From Sphingobacterium alkalisoli (GTDB lineage Bacteria > Bacteroidota > Bacteroidia > Sphingobacteriales > Sphingobacteriaceae), in NCBI RefSeq assembly GCF_005049105.1, contig NZ_SUKA01000005.1, positions 326,878 through 390,877 of the forward strand: a DNA stretch of 64,000 bases, read 5' to 3'. This document shows positions 27,958 to 36,021 of this stretch, in pieces. The first letter of the stretch is position 1; each line of letters begins with the position of its first letter. The translations under genes were made by a program, and so were the position numbers. Under the pieces are notes generated by a model. The model had not been told where the DNA came from, made no database searches, and saw only the letters and a program-made list of their open reading frames with translations.

Positions 27958-28708
27958 TAATCATAGAACTGTTAGCGATAACATTAAGTTGGGTGGTCTG
28001 ACGGCCTTTTCAGCGGGTATGGTGAATGTCATATCGGTTATCGTCTTTTTTGCATTTACGTCGAATATTACCGGATATTATGCGGTTTTTGCACAGGAGT
28101 TATCGAAGGGAAACTGGTACCAAGGAGCTGTTGTGCTTTTCTGGATTCTTTTATTCTTCTTTGGAGGTGTAATTTCAAATGCAGTTATTATTCACGGAAA
28201 GAGTTTATGGGGGCAGTATGTATCACACGCGATTCCTGTCGTACTCGAGCTTTTAAGCATCCTATTTGTAGGAGTGTACCTCGATTTTTTTTACAATGAC
28301 TCTTTGCAAGAAACCGAACTTTTGGTAGGTGCCCTGTTATTTGCAATGGGGCTGCAGAATGGTTTAACAGCCAGTATCTCAAATTCAGTTGTAAAGACCA
28401 CCCATTTAACCGGCTTAACAACCGATTTGGCCATTATGGTTTCGATGTTCACAAAGACAAAGAACAGACAAAATAAACAATTGGTCGACAAATTTCATTT
28501 GTTGTTGGTTATTTTGTTTTCCTATTTTCTTGGCGGATTGCTCAGTGGGGTCTATTATTTTTACTTCGGTAATCAAACATTTTATTTAGTATGCTTTGTG
28601 CTAGTGCTCATCGCTTTCTTTGATTTTTATAAATTAAAGCGCGTGAAGTATCTTTATGAAAGACGGGCACGGATTAAGAAATCTTCCTACTCTTATTCCA
28701 CCAGATAA
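27941..28708 (+). CDS. YoaK/DUF1275 family membrane protein
   Basis: A 255-residue integral membrane protein with six or seven helices. The DUF1275 features are GGLTAFSAGMVNVISVIVFFAF, the TSNITGYYAVFA motif, and MGLQNGLTASISNSVVKTTHLTG with TTDLAIMV. Members are widespread small-molecule-transporter-like proteins with no firm substrate. It is the last gene of the operon starting at 26955. Its 3' end overlaps by 35 bp the 3' end of the oppositely oriented PepSY gene, so the two transcripts are antisense there and no terminator separates them. Confidence 0.88.
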   Translation: MLRKYSNHRTVSDNIKLGGLTAFSAGMVNVISVIVFFAFTSNITGYYAVFAQELSKGNWYQGAVVLFWILLFFFGGVISNAVIIHGKSLWGQYVSHAIPVVLELLSILFVGVYLDFFYNDSLQETELLVGALLFAMGLQNGLTASISNSVVKTTHLTGLTTDLAIMVSMFTKTKNRQNKQLVDKFHLLLVILFSYFLGGLLSGVYYFYFGNQTFYLVCFVLVLIAFFDFYKLKRVKYLYERRARIKKSSYSYSTR

Positions 28709-29822
28709 TATATCCGGTTACGGGTAAACTGGCGCATATCAACGAAATGAAAAAAGCAAGTATTTTAGTCAACATGCCCCGGATGTTGCCGGTGTGGATA
28801 TCATAGTTTAGCGATGCGATTTTATCACCTGCAGCCAGCGATTTGCTTGATTTTATTTCCTTAATTCGGAGATCCTTTTTGTTAAAATAGTACCATTCAA
28901 AAAGCCCGCTCCGTTGTTCAAGATGTCGGATTTGTATATCGACTGTCGGAGCCTCTATCGATCTAAGGCGTATTGACATCATACCTGCGCGGCTATGTTT
29001 TGCTAAAGCATAATGCAGCGCATTGTCCAGCGGATCGGTGTACATACTATCTATTGACGTCAGAGGTTTTAGCTGTGCGATTTGAGCGTGATCGTTTGTT
29101 GAAAAATTATTCAGAAAAGATGTATACCCCTTTTTGAACTCAGGAAACGAGAAGACCAGTCCGGTAATAGCTAGGATCAGTGCCAGAAGGAAGCTATAGA
29201 AACCGAGTACATTATGTAGGTCATAGTTGAAGCGTTTCCATTTCACTTTGGTCTTGAGCCAAATGGCGCGCTTAAGGGTTTTACCTTTCCATTTTTTTGG
29301 CCACCAGAGTATTATTCCAGATAGCAAGAGAAGAACAAAAATAGCGGTTGAATAACCTACAACCGGATGACCATACTTTTTACCGAGTAGTAAATGAAGA
29401 TGCATTTGTAACATCAGCTGAAAAAACTCAGTTTTAGAATTTTCAATCGCTGCGACTTCTCCGGTATACGGGTTAACGAAAATCCGTTTGTAGTATACAT
29501 AATAATTCCAATACCCAAACGCGCTTTCGTCTGTTTCCTGCGCACGGAATACCCAGGTCCGGTCCGGTGCAGGATAAAGATCAACACGAGAGACGCGCTC
29601 TTCCTGTCCAAGTGCTCCCTGCGCAATGTGGAGTAATTCACTTAAAGGCAGGGGAGATGCTTGATCGATTTGCTGCTGGATAATATATTTTTGTGGGTAT
29701 ACCAGTAGCTTGAGGTCATCGTGAAAGGTATAGAAACATCCCGTAACGCTCAGGATGAACACCACGATGCCCGTTATTATGCCAAGCCACTTGTGAAGCC
29801 AAAGAACTACTTTTTTAAACAC
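28674..29822 (-). CDS. PepSY-associated TM protein (iron-reductase-like)
   Basis: A 382-residue inner-membrane protein of the PepSY_TM family. The first helix region is LHKWLGIITGIVVFILSVTGCFYTFHDDL, and further helices are at about 155-175 (LLLLSGIILWWPKKW), 200-225 (LHNVLGFYSFLLALILAITGLVFSF) and the C-terminus (ISLICASLPVTGYIIWW). The conserved His residues (LHKW, MHLHLL, DLHNVLG, YDIHTG) could bind haem. Proteins of this type sit beside ferri-siderophore receptors and are thought to reduce or process incoming iron complexes in the periplasm. It starts directly after the receptor gene stop, with no gap. Confidence 0.9.
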   Translation of the reverse strand: MFKKVVLWLHKWLGIITGIVVFILSVTGCFYTFHDDLKLLVYPQKYIIQQQIDQASPLPLSELLHIAQGALGQEERVSRVDLYPAPDRTWVFRAQETDESAFGYWNYYVYYKRIFVNPYTGEVAAIENSKTEFFQLMLQMHLHLLLGKKYGHPVVGYSTAIFVLLLLSGIILWWPKKWKGKTLKRAIWLKTKVKWKRFNYDLHNVLGFYSFLLALILAITGLVFSFPEFKKGYTSFLNNFSTNDHAQIAQLKPLTSIDSMYTDPLDNALHYALAKHSRAGMMSIRLRSIEAPTVDIQIRHLEQRSGLFEWYYFNKKDLRIKEIKSSKSLAAGDKIASLNYDIHTGNIRGMLTKILAFFISLICASLPVTGYIIWWNKSRKIS

Positions 29823-31988
29823 TTAAAATCTGTAATTGACGTTTAACGAAGCAATTGTTCCCATGCCTTTTACATAGTTGACGTTTTCAGCCCGATATTG
29901 ACTAAGTACGGTATAATAATCTGTGTTAAAAAGATTCTCTATCCCCAAGCCCATTGACCATTGATTATTTATCCTATGTGAAGCATTTAGATTAAAGAGG
30001 TTTACATCGTTTACAGGACCTTCTGCAGCACGGTACTTTCGGGTAGATTCAACTGGTTCGAATCGATCTCTAGCACTGGTATGTACCCAGAAGAGCTGTA
30101 TATTCCAAGCAGGATTTGGCGTAAAATAGAGGTATCCCGTCGCTTTAGGAGGACCTATCAATGATCCATTAATATAGTTTTTGGTTCCATTTTCCTGCTC
30201 GGATTTTCCTTCAACATAGGCATATGTGCCACCTACTGTCCACTGGGGAGATAATCTCGCATTTAACGCTATCTCGTATCCGTAGATATTTTGAGGTGTA
30301 CGTTGTGGCATCAGATAACCTCCTACATCTACAAGTTCGGCACCCAATTTTGAGGTACTTCGATAGTACGCCGCAGAGAGCTGAAATATACTATATGTGC
30401 TGGAAAAACCTATTTCATAATTATTTGTGATAATGGGATCTGTTTTCAGACTATCCAGATCATTGTCTGTGGCTCGCCGCACAATACGTCCGAGTTCGTT
30501 GATAGCAAATCCTTGCGAAAAACTGATAAATGGATTGAAAAAATCATATTTATTGAAACGCAAGCCGGCATTAAACATTGTTCCCCGATAGGGAATCTTA
30601 CCGCCTGTTACGGCAATACTACCTGCATTGTCAGGACCTGTAGCTATGGTGTTGAAATCGTTGATTTTTACCGAAGCATTTTCATATCGGAGTCCACCTT
30701 TGAAGATCAAATTTTCTAAAAAGTCAATCTTTAGTTGTGCATAAGGAGCCATATTGATCATATCCATATTAGGAATGTATACTCTCCCGTCGGTTAAATC
30801 TTGATTGGTCACATCGTTAAGTAAGTCGAGGCCATATGTGACCTCGGAAGGGAATTGACCTAATAGAAAGGGCGTATTTAGATTGATACGTAGTCCTTTT
30901 TTTGTTGAATTTATTTGTGTTTGCCCTGGTCCATACCACGCTGTCGCATTCGCGACATAGCGGTTCATTGACCTAAATGTATTGTAATAACCAGATACCT
31001 GTAATAGCGTGTTGTTAAAGAGATTGTTTTTGGTATAGGTTAACATTGCATTGTGATTGTACGGTGTACCGGCAGGCTCTCCCGGATCTTCCCCTTTAAT
31101 ACCTATGGTCGGCGATTCTCCATATATACCAGCCTGACTAATGTATTTTGCATGCTGTGTGCTGTTATATAAATTGTAAACTGCAATTAAAGAGGAAGAA
31201 GCGTCAATATCGTAACCCAATTTAACAAACGCATTATATTGGTAACTGTTTGACAATCCATCTGTTTGCCCCAGTGCTAGACCGTCGGCGTCTCGTTGTA
31301 ATCCCATGTAGTCTGCCGAACCACTTGCTGTATAACTGAATTTGTTAAGACGACCATATAAACTTTGGGCAATCCGATAACCGGCTGTTTCACCACTTCG
31401 GTAGGGTTGTAGTGTACTTCTCACTGTGGTAACACCCCCAATAGGATTGCTTAGGCTATCGTTTCTTTTGGTTATATAATTGATGATCCCTCCAGCTGAA
31501 CCATTTCCATATATAGAAGTAGCACCTTTGATCACTTCAACACGCTCGATGACGCTGGGATCTATGGAGCGTATATCTCGCTGTCCATTCATCAAGGGAG
31601 TAGATTGCGGAATTCCATCAATCAGTACCAACACCGATCTGCCCCGTAGCGTTTGGCCGGAATTCGTGGCTTTATTAGTCGCGGTACCTAATCCCGGAAT
31701 TGTATTACCTAGTATACTTGCTAAATTGGTGCTTATTTGGCTTTGTGCTTCGATCTCTTTCGTAGAGAGGATAGAAATAGAAGAAGGTACAGTCGATATA
31801 CTTTCAGGTTTACGACCAGCAGTCACCACTACTTCGTTAAGATTTTGCACGGTGTCCAATAATGTCAGTTTTGTTGAATTTTGGGACCTCACGTTTTGAG
31901 CTGATGTATGTAGCCCGTTGATAAGAAGTAAGCCTATCGCTAACGACTGAATATAATGATGTCTTTGAAAATTGAATATATAACACAT
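29823..31988 (-). CDS. TonB-dependent siderophore receptor
   Basis: A 721-residue outer-membrane receptor of FecA/FhuA-like type. It has a signal peptide (about 1-30), a TonB-box-like segment LNEVVVTAGRKPESIST, a plug (about 60-180) with RGRSVLVLIDGIPQ and IERVEVIKGATSIYGNGSAGGIINYITK, and a 22-strand barrel ending in ASLNVNYRF with a C-terminal Phe. There is no STN domain, unlike the SusC at 3173, so it is not linked to a sigma/anti-sigma pair. It is co-transcribed with the PepSY membrane gene from the promoter at 32015-32045. The ligand is probably a ferric siderophore (family knowledge). Confidence 0.93.
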   Translation of the reverse strand: MCYIFNFQRHHYIQSLAIGLLLINGLHTSAQNVRSQNSTKLTLLDTVQNLNEVVVTAGRKPESISTVPSSISILSTKEIEAQSQISTNLASILGNTIPGLGTATNKATNSGQTLRGRSVLVLIDGIPQSTPLMNGQRDIRSIDPSVIERVEVIKGATSIYGNGSAGGIINYITKRNDSLSNPIGGVTTVRSTLQPYRSGETAGYRIAQSLYGRLNKFSYTASGSADYMGLQRDADGLALGQTDGLSNSYQYNAFVKLGYDIDASSSLIAVYNLYNSTQHAKYISQAGIYGESPTIGIKGEDPGEPAGTPYNHNAMLTYTKNNLFNNTLLQVSGYYNTFRSMNRYVANATAWYGPGQTQINSTKKGLRINLNTPFLLGQFPSEVTYGLDLLNDVTNQDLTDGRVYIPNMDMINMAPYAQLKIDFLENLIFKGGLRYENASVKINDFNTIATGPDNAGSIAVTGGKIPYRGTMFNAGLRFNKYDFFNPFISFSQGFAINELGRIVRRATDNDLDSLKTDPIITNNYEIGFSSTYSIFQLSAAYYRSTSKLGAELVDVGGYLMPQRTPQNIYGYEIALNARLSPQWTVGGTYAYVEGKSEQENGTKNYINGSLIGPPKATGYLYFTPNPAWNIQLFWVHTSARDRFEPVESTRKYRAAEGPVNDVNLFNLNASHRINNQWSMGLGIENLFNTDYYTVLSQYRAENVNYVKGMGTIASLNVNYRF

Positions 31989-32014
31989 TTATTTAGACTG
32001 ATTTTAAATTGGTG

Positions 32015-32045
32015 CAAACTTATATAAATTTGTATTTATATGCAA
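32015..32045 (-). promoter_or_regulatory. Promoter of the siderophore-receptor operon
   Basis: Read on the minus strand: TTG at 32045-32043, a 20-bp spacer, then TAAGTTTG at 32022-32015, a full match to the Bacteroidota TTG/TAnnTTTG pattern, 26 bp before the receptor ATG. A perfect 10-bp palindrome TACAATTGTA (32047-32056) lies just upstream of the -33 element and could be an iron-regulator site (inference). Confidence 0.65.
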
Positions 32046-32234
32046 TTACAATTGTATAATAAAATGAGAAAATTCATCAGTCTCTCCTCAGTCTCTTAAA
32101 ATGTGCTTATCGCGGCACTGTAGTAAGATTTGAAAAACAGGAAAACTCGTCCGGTAGCGATATTCGATATTTGGATCCGTTTTTCTGATAGAAATAAACA
32201 GGAGGGATCCCTTTAAAAATATAGCAACTATTTT

Positions 32235-32264
32235 TTGTAAAAGTTGATTAAAAAGCTACTTTTG
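32235..32264 (+). promoter_or_regulatory. Promoter of the his leader-hisGD operon
   Basis: TTG at 32235-32237, a 19-bp spacer and TACTTTTG at 32257-32264 match the Bacteroidota TTG/TAnnTTTG promoter exactly. A start about 7 nt downstream would give a leader beginning near 32271, only about 11 nt before the leader-peptide ATG at 32282. The fit between promoter and leader peptide supports both. Confidence 0.75.
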
Positions 32265-32281
32265 TATATTATTAGTAATTA

Positions 32282-32341
32282 ATGACATATTTGTTTACAC
32301 ATCACGTACATTTCCATCATCGCCAGTGCGGCGATATGTAA
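32282..32341 (+). CDS. Histidine operon leader peptide
   Basis: A 19-codon reading frame encodes MTYLFTHHVHFHHRQCGDM. Five of the seven residues 7-13 are His, far above chance and like enterobacterial HisL. It ends 88 bp before hisG and lies just after a full promoter. RNA pairings that could switch with ribosome position are visible. TCACGTA (32302-32308, inside the His codons) is complementary to TACGTGA (32355-32361), and ATCGCC/GGCGAT (32319-32335) forms a local hairpin. I do not see a textbook GC-rich terminator with T-run before hisG, so the mechanism (transcriptional or translational attenuation) is open. The reading as a histidine-sensing leader is an inference, but a strong one. Confidence 0.82.
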   Translation: MTYLFTHHVHFHHRQCGDM

Positions 32342-32429
32342 TTTTATGTGTTTCTACGTGAAGCAATTTTCCCTTTGTGTCTATATCAAAATATTAATAA
32401 TTTTATTCAACTAACATCAAAAAAGCATT

Positions 32430-33281
32430 TTGAAAAATCTAAAAATAGCTATCCAGAAATCGGGTAGATTAAACGAGAAATCAGTACAACTTCTAAAAAA
32501 CTGCGGTCTTGATTTCGAAAATTATAAAAGCTCATTAATCACAACTGTTTCTAATTTTAATCTTGAAATTCTTTTTTTACGCGATGACGATATTCCGGGA
32601 TATGTGGAGGAGGGGATAGCAGATCTAGGTATAGTAGGTGAAAATGTCATTGACGAGACCGAATCAAAAGTTACCTATCTGCAAAGACTGGGCTTTGGAA
32701 AATGTACATTAAAATTAGCTATTCCAAAGGATTCAGATATTCAAGACCTAAAAGATTTAAATGGAAAATCTATAGCGACATCCTATCCGGTAATTCTTCA
32801 AAACTTTTTAGCTGAATATAATATTCAGGCCGATATCCAAGAAATATCAGGATCCGTGGAGATTGCGCCGGGCTTGGGACTTAGTGATGCAATCTGTGAC
32901 ATCGTTTCTACCGGGGGAACGCTAAAAAGTAATGGATTAAAACCATTTGCTGATGTGCGTAAATCAGAAGCGATTTTAATTGGACGTGATGGTCTGGAAG
33001 AAAACGAAATTTTATGTGAGTTATTACAGCGTATACAATCGGTATTACGAGCTAAAGAAACGAAATACGTGGTGTTGAACGTGGAGAAATCTAATTTGCC
33101 ATTGATTACGGAGCTGCTCCATGGGGTTAAAAGTCCTACAGTGGTTCCTTTGGCTGAAGAGGGTTGGGTTGCTGTCCACACCGTGATTTCGGAAGATGAT
33201 TTCTGGGGAAAAATTAACAGATTAAAGTCGGCTGGGGCGCAGGGAATAGTCGTAATGCCTATTGAAAAAATCATTTTGTAA
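32430..33281 (+). CDS. hisG: ATP phosphoribosyltransferase, long form
   Basis: A 283-residue HisG, the first and feedback-regulated enzyme of histidine synthesis, which joins ATP and PRPP. It starts with TTG at 32430; no in-frame ATG fits the conserved N-terminus KIAIQKSGRLNEKS. The catalytic domain shows YVEEGIADLGIVGENV and the PRPP-binding stretch CDIVSTGGTLKSNGL. The C-terminal 75 residues are the long-form regulatory domain that binds histidine (VPLAEEGWVAVHTVISEDDFW). It follows the histidine-rich leader peptide and shares one base with the hisD start (TAATG), so the pair is translationally coupled. The rare start codon may lower initiation and help leader control. Confidence 0.96.
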   Translation: MKNLKIAIQKSGRLNEKSVQLLKNCGLDFENYKSSLITTVSNFNLEILFLRDDDIPGYVEEGIADLGIVGENVIDETESKVTYLQRLGFGKCTLKLAIPKDSDIQDLKDLNGKSIATSYPVILQNFLAEYNIQADIQEISGSVEIAPGLGLSDAICDIVSTGGTLKSNGLKPFADVRKSEAILIGRDGLEENEILCELLQRIQSVLRAKETKYVVLNVEKSNLPLITELLHGVKSPTVVPLAEEGWVAVHTVISEDDFWGKINRLKSAGAQGIVVMPIEKIIL

Positions 33282-34567
33282 TGTTAAAAACGTATCACTA
33301 TAACAACTTATCGCGTGAAGAAATTGATGAACTCGTAATCCGCAATACAGATCCCAATGATGCAATTCTGGAAACGGTAATTTCGATCGTAGAAGAAGTG
33401 AAGACCAATGGCGACCCGTCATTGCGGAATTTTGCAGCTAAATTTGATCAGGTTGAGATCGATCAGTTGTATCTGGATGAATCCGATATTGACCTATTGG
33501 CTGCTACTATTTCCAGGGACCAGCAACGTGCTTTGGAAATCGCTTTTCAGAATATTCACAAATTTCACAGCACCCAGCTTCGTAAAGAACGGGTGGTAGA
33601 GACGATGCCCGGCGTAAAATGTTGGCGAGAGGTGCGTCCTATCGAAAAAGTTGGGCTGTATATTCCGGGCGGCTCAGCAGTTTTGCCTTCGACCCTTTTG
33701 ATGTTAGGTGTTCCTGCACGCATCGCTGGATGCCGAGAGATCGTCGTATGCTCACCTCCCCAGAAATCGGGTAAGATCAACGGTTTTGTTGCCTATTGTC
33801 TCAAATTGCTTCAAATCAAAAGAATCTATCTGGTAGGCGGTGCACAGGCTGTGGCTGCTATGGCCTATGGTACAGAGTCTATTCCTAAAGTCGATAAGAT
33901 ATTTGGCCCTGGAAACCAATTTGTAACCAAAGCCAAAAGTTTTATTCAAGGAAAGACGAACGTAAGTATTGATATGCCGGCTGGCCCGTCTGAGGTATTG
34001 GTTATTGCAGATAAGTCGGCAAATCCAGCCTTTGTAGCAGCCGATCTGTTGGCACAGGCAGAACATGGTGTCGATAGTCAAGCCGTTTTAGTGTCGACAG
34101 ACATTGATTTAATACAAGCCGTGAACGACGAATTGGCTAAACAATTGGCTGTGTTGCCTCGCGCAGAATTGGCGCAAAAAGCCATCGAAAATTCGTACGC
34201 AATTTTAACGGAAGACCTGCGGGAAGCGATACAGTTTTCGAATGTATATGCTCCTGAGCACCTGATATTAGAAACAGATAATTGGCAGACCATTACTTCT
34301 TTAATCCTAAACGCAGGTTCGGTATTTTTAGGACACCTTACGCCCGAGAGTGCAGGTGATTATGCTTCAGGTACCAATCACACCTTGCCGACATCGGGAT
34401 ACGCCCGTTCATATTCAGGCGTATCCGTTGATTCCTTTGTCAAGAAAATTACCTTCCAGCACATTTCAGCGGAGGGTCTTGAGCAAATCGGGTCAACGGT
34501 AGAAATATTAGCAGAACTGGAAGGGTTGCATGCCCATAAAAATGCCGTATCCATTCGTAAAACGTAA
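33281..34567 (+). CDS. hisD: Histidinol dehydrogenase
   Basis: A 428-residue zinc enzyme that oxidises L-histidinol to L-histidine in two NAD-dependent steps. Family motifs are complete: GLYIPGGSAVLPSTLLM, VGGAQAVAAMAYGTES, IFGPGNQFVTKAK, DMPAGPSEVLVIAD, DLLAQAEHGVDSQAVL, and YAPEHL with the catalytic Glu/His pair, then AGDYASGTNHTLPT. It overlaps hisG by one base. The usual Bacteroidota continuation (hisC, hisB, hisH, hisA, hisF, hisIE) is absent: an unrelated oxidoreductase gene follows after 76 bp. The rest of the pathway must be elsewhere. Confidence 0.96.
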   Translation: MLKTYHYNNLSREEIDELVIRNTDPNDAILETVISIVEEVKTNGDPSLRNFAAKFDQVEIDQLYLDESDIDLLAATISRDQQRALEIAFQNIHKFHSTQLRKERVVETMPGVKCWREVRPIEKVGLYIPGGSAVLPSTLLMLGVPARIAGCREIVVCSPPQKSGKINGFVAYCLKLLQIKRIYLVGGAQAVAAMAYGTESIPKVDKIFGPGNQFVTKAKSFIQGKTNVSIDMPAGPSEVLVIADKSANPAFVAADLLAQAEHGVDSQAVLVSTDIDLIQAVNDELAKQLAVLPRAELAQKAIENSYAILTEDLREAIQFSNVYAPEHLILETDNWQTITSLILNAGSVFLGHLTPESAGDYASGTNHTLPTSGYARSYSGVSVDSFVKKITFQHISAEGLEQIGSTVEILAELEGLHAHKNAVSIRKT

Positions 34568-34643
34568 TCTCAAATAGCTACTTGGGAAATTTATAGAAAA
34601 CATTCATTTATAGTAGATGTTATACATATACTTGATCTAATCC

Positions 34644-35942
34644 ATGAGATCGATAAAAGAATTAAGCAATATGGGAGAAAATATAAAACATATCGTCGTC
34701 GTAGGCGGGGGATTTGCTGGTATAAATTTCATTAAGTCCATCTGTGACGATAAACGGTATCACATTACGTTAGTCGATATCAATAATTATAATTTTTTTC
34801 CTCCGCTTATTTACCAAGTAGCTACGGCCTTCATTGAGCCGTCGAATATTAGTATGCCTTTTCGAAGAATGTTCTACAAGAACAATAATGTATATTTCCA
34901 TTTGGGCACCTTAAAGCAGATTGATTCGGATAGCAGAAAAATTATCACGGACAATGGTAGCCTATCGTACGATTATCTGGTTTTGGCGGTGGGGACAGAA
35001 AGTAATTACTTCGGACTTGAAAATGTAAAGGATAATGCCTATCCTATGAAAACCGTTTCCGAAGCATTGGGGATCCGTAATAAGCTCCTTTTGAATATGG
35101 AAGAATTTATTCGCTACCAGGGTACGCCGGAGGGGGAGGGTTATCTGAATATCGTAATTGCTGGAGGAGGCCCTTCGGGTGTGGAGATAGCAGGTATGGT
35201 GGCTGAATTAGGGCAGCGTATTATTAAAAAGGAGTATCCTGAAATCAAAGATTTTAGTGCACATATTTATTTGGTAGATGCTGCCAAAACCCTGCTAGGT
35301 CCAATGAGTAGCTTGGCACAGGAGGAAGCAAAACGTGTGCTGGAAAAACTTGGCGTGAAAGTGATCCTGGATGTAGCAGTAAAGGATTATGTCGATGAGC
35401 ATGTTATTTTGAGTAACGATGTACGTATAAAAACGAAGACCTTAATTTGGACTTCCGGTGTCACCGGACGCGAATTGCCGGGGCTACCTACTACGGTGAT
35501 CACCCGCGGGCGTCGTGTTCTGGTCAATGAGTACAACGCCGTACAGGGATTTGACAATATCTTTGCCCTGGGTGATATCTGTTATCAGACTAGTGATCCC
35601 AACTATCCTAATGGACATCCGCAGCTTGCGCAGGTAGCCATTCAGCAAGGAATACTGTTGGCAAAGAATCTTAAATCAAGAGATGCTAAAGATACGTTAA
35701 AACCATTTTCTTATGTGAATAAAGGAAGTATGGCCGTTATTTCAAGGTATAATGCCGTAGCAGATTTACCTTCGTTTTCATTTAAAGGATTCTTTGCTTG
35801 GCTTACCTGGTTGATTATTCACCTGTTTCCGATTGCAGGATTTAGGAATAAATGGAAACTTTTAGGCAACTGGATGTATGCTTTTTTCTCTACAAATTCA
35901 ACTTTGCGGTTGATTATAAAGGGTGTTACGAAAAAAGTTTAG
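34644..35942 (+). CDS. Type II NADH:quinone oxidoreductase (NDH-2-like)
   Basis: A 432-residue FAD/NAD(P) oxidoreductase. The first dinucleotide fold is HIVVVGGGFAGINFI, the second (NADH) fold is IVIAGGGPSGVEIAGMVAELG, and the FAD-contact motif is NIFALGDICY. The C-terminal part has an amphipathic/hydrophobic segment (FFAWLTWLIIHLFPIAGF) that anchors NDH-2 enzymes to the inner membrane. It oxidises NADH and reduces quinone without proton pumping (family knowledge). The ATG at 34671 (MGENIKHI) is an alternative start closer to the usual N-terminus. Monocistronic, ended by a very strong terminator. Confidence 0.9.
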   Translation: MRSIKELSNMGENIKHIVVVGGGFAGINFIKSICDDKRYHITLVDINNYNFFPPLIYQVATAFIEPSNISMPFRRMFYKNNNVYFHLGTLKQIDSDSRKIITDNGSLSYDYLVLAVGTESNYFGLENVKDNAYPMKTVSEALGIRNKLLLNMEEFIRYQGTPEGEGYLNIVIAGGGPSGVEIAGMVAELGQRIIKKEYPEIKDFSAHIYLVDAAKTLLGPMSSLAQEEAKRVLEKLGVKVILDVAVKDYVDEHVILSNDVRIKTKTLIWTSGVTGRELPGLPTTVITRGRRVLVNEYNAVQGFDNIFALGDICYQTSDPNYPNGHPQLAQVAIQQGILLAKNLKSRDAKDTLKPFSYVNKGSMAVISRYNAVADLPSFSFKGFFAWLTWLIIHLFPIAGFRNKWKLLGNWMYAFFSTNSTLRLIIKGVTKKV

Positions 35943-35961
35943 GTTTTTGTAGAGTAACGGT

Positions 35962-36019
35962 TTTTCCGAAATAAAACAAGGTCCACTTTTGAAGGTGGAC
36001 CTTGTTTTATTTCGGAAAA
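35962..36019. terminator. Perfect 25-bp bidirectional terminator
   Basis: The 25 bases 35962-35986 are exactly complementary to 35995-36019, with an 8-nt loop (TTTTGAAG). The arms carry A/T-rich ends, giving T-rich tracts on both strands (TTTTTCCG side and CGGAAAATATTATTTTTT side). It sits between the converging NDH-2 gene (stop 35942) and the repeat-protein gene (stop 36022) and should end both transcripts. Confidence 0.92.
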
Positions 36020-36021
36020 TA

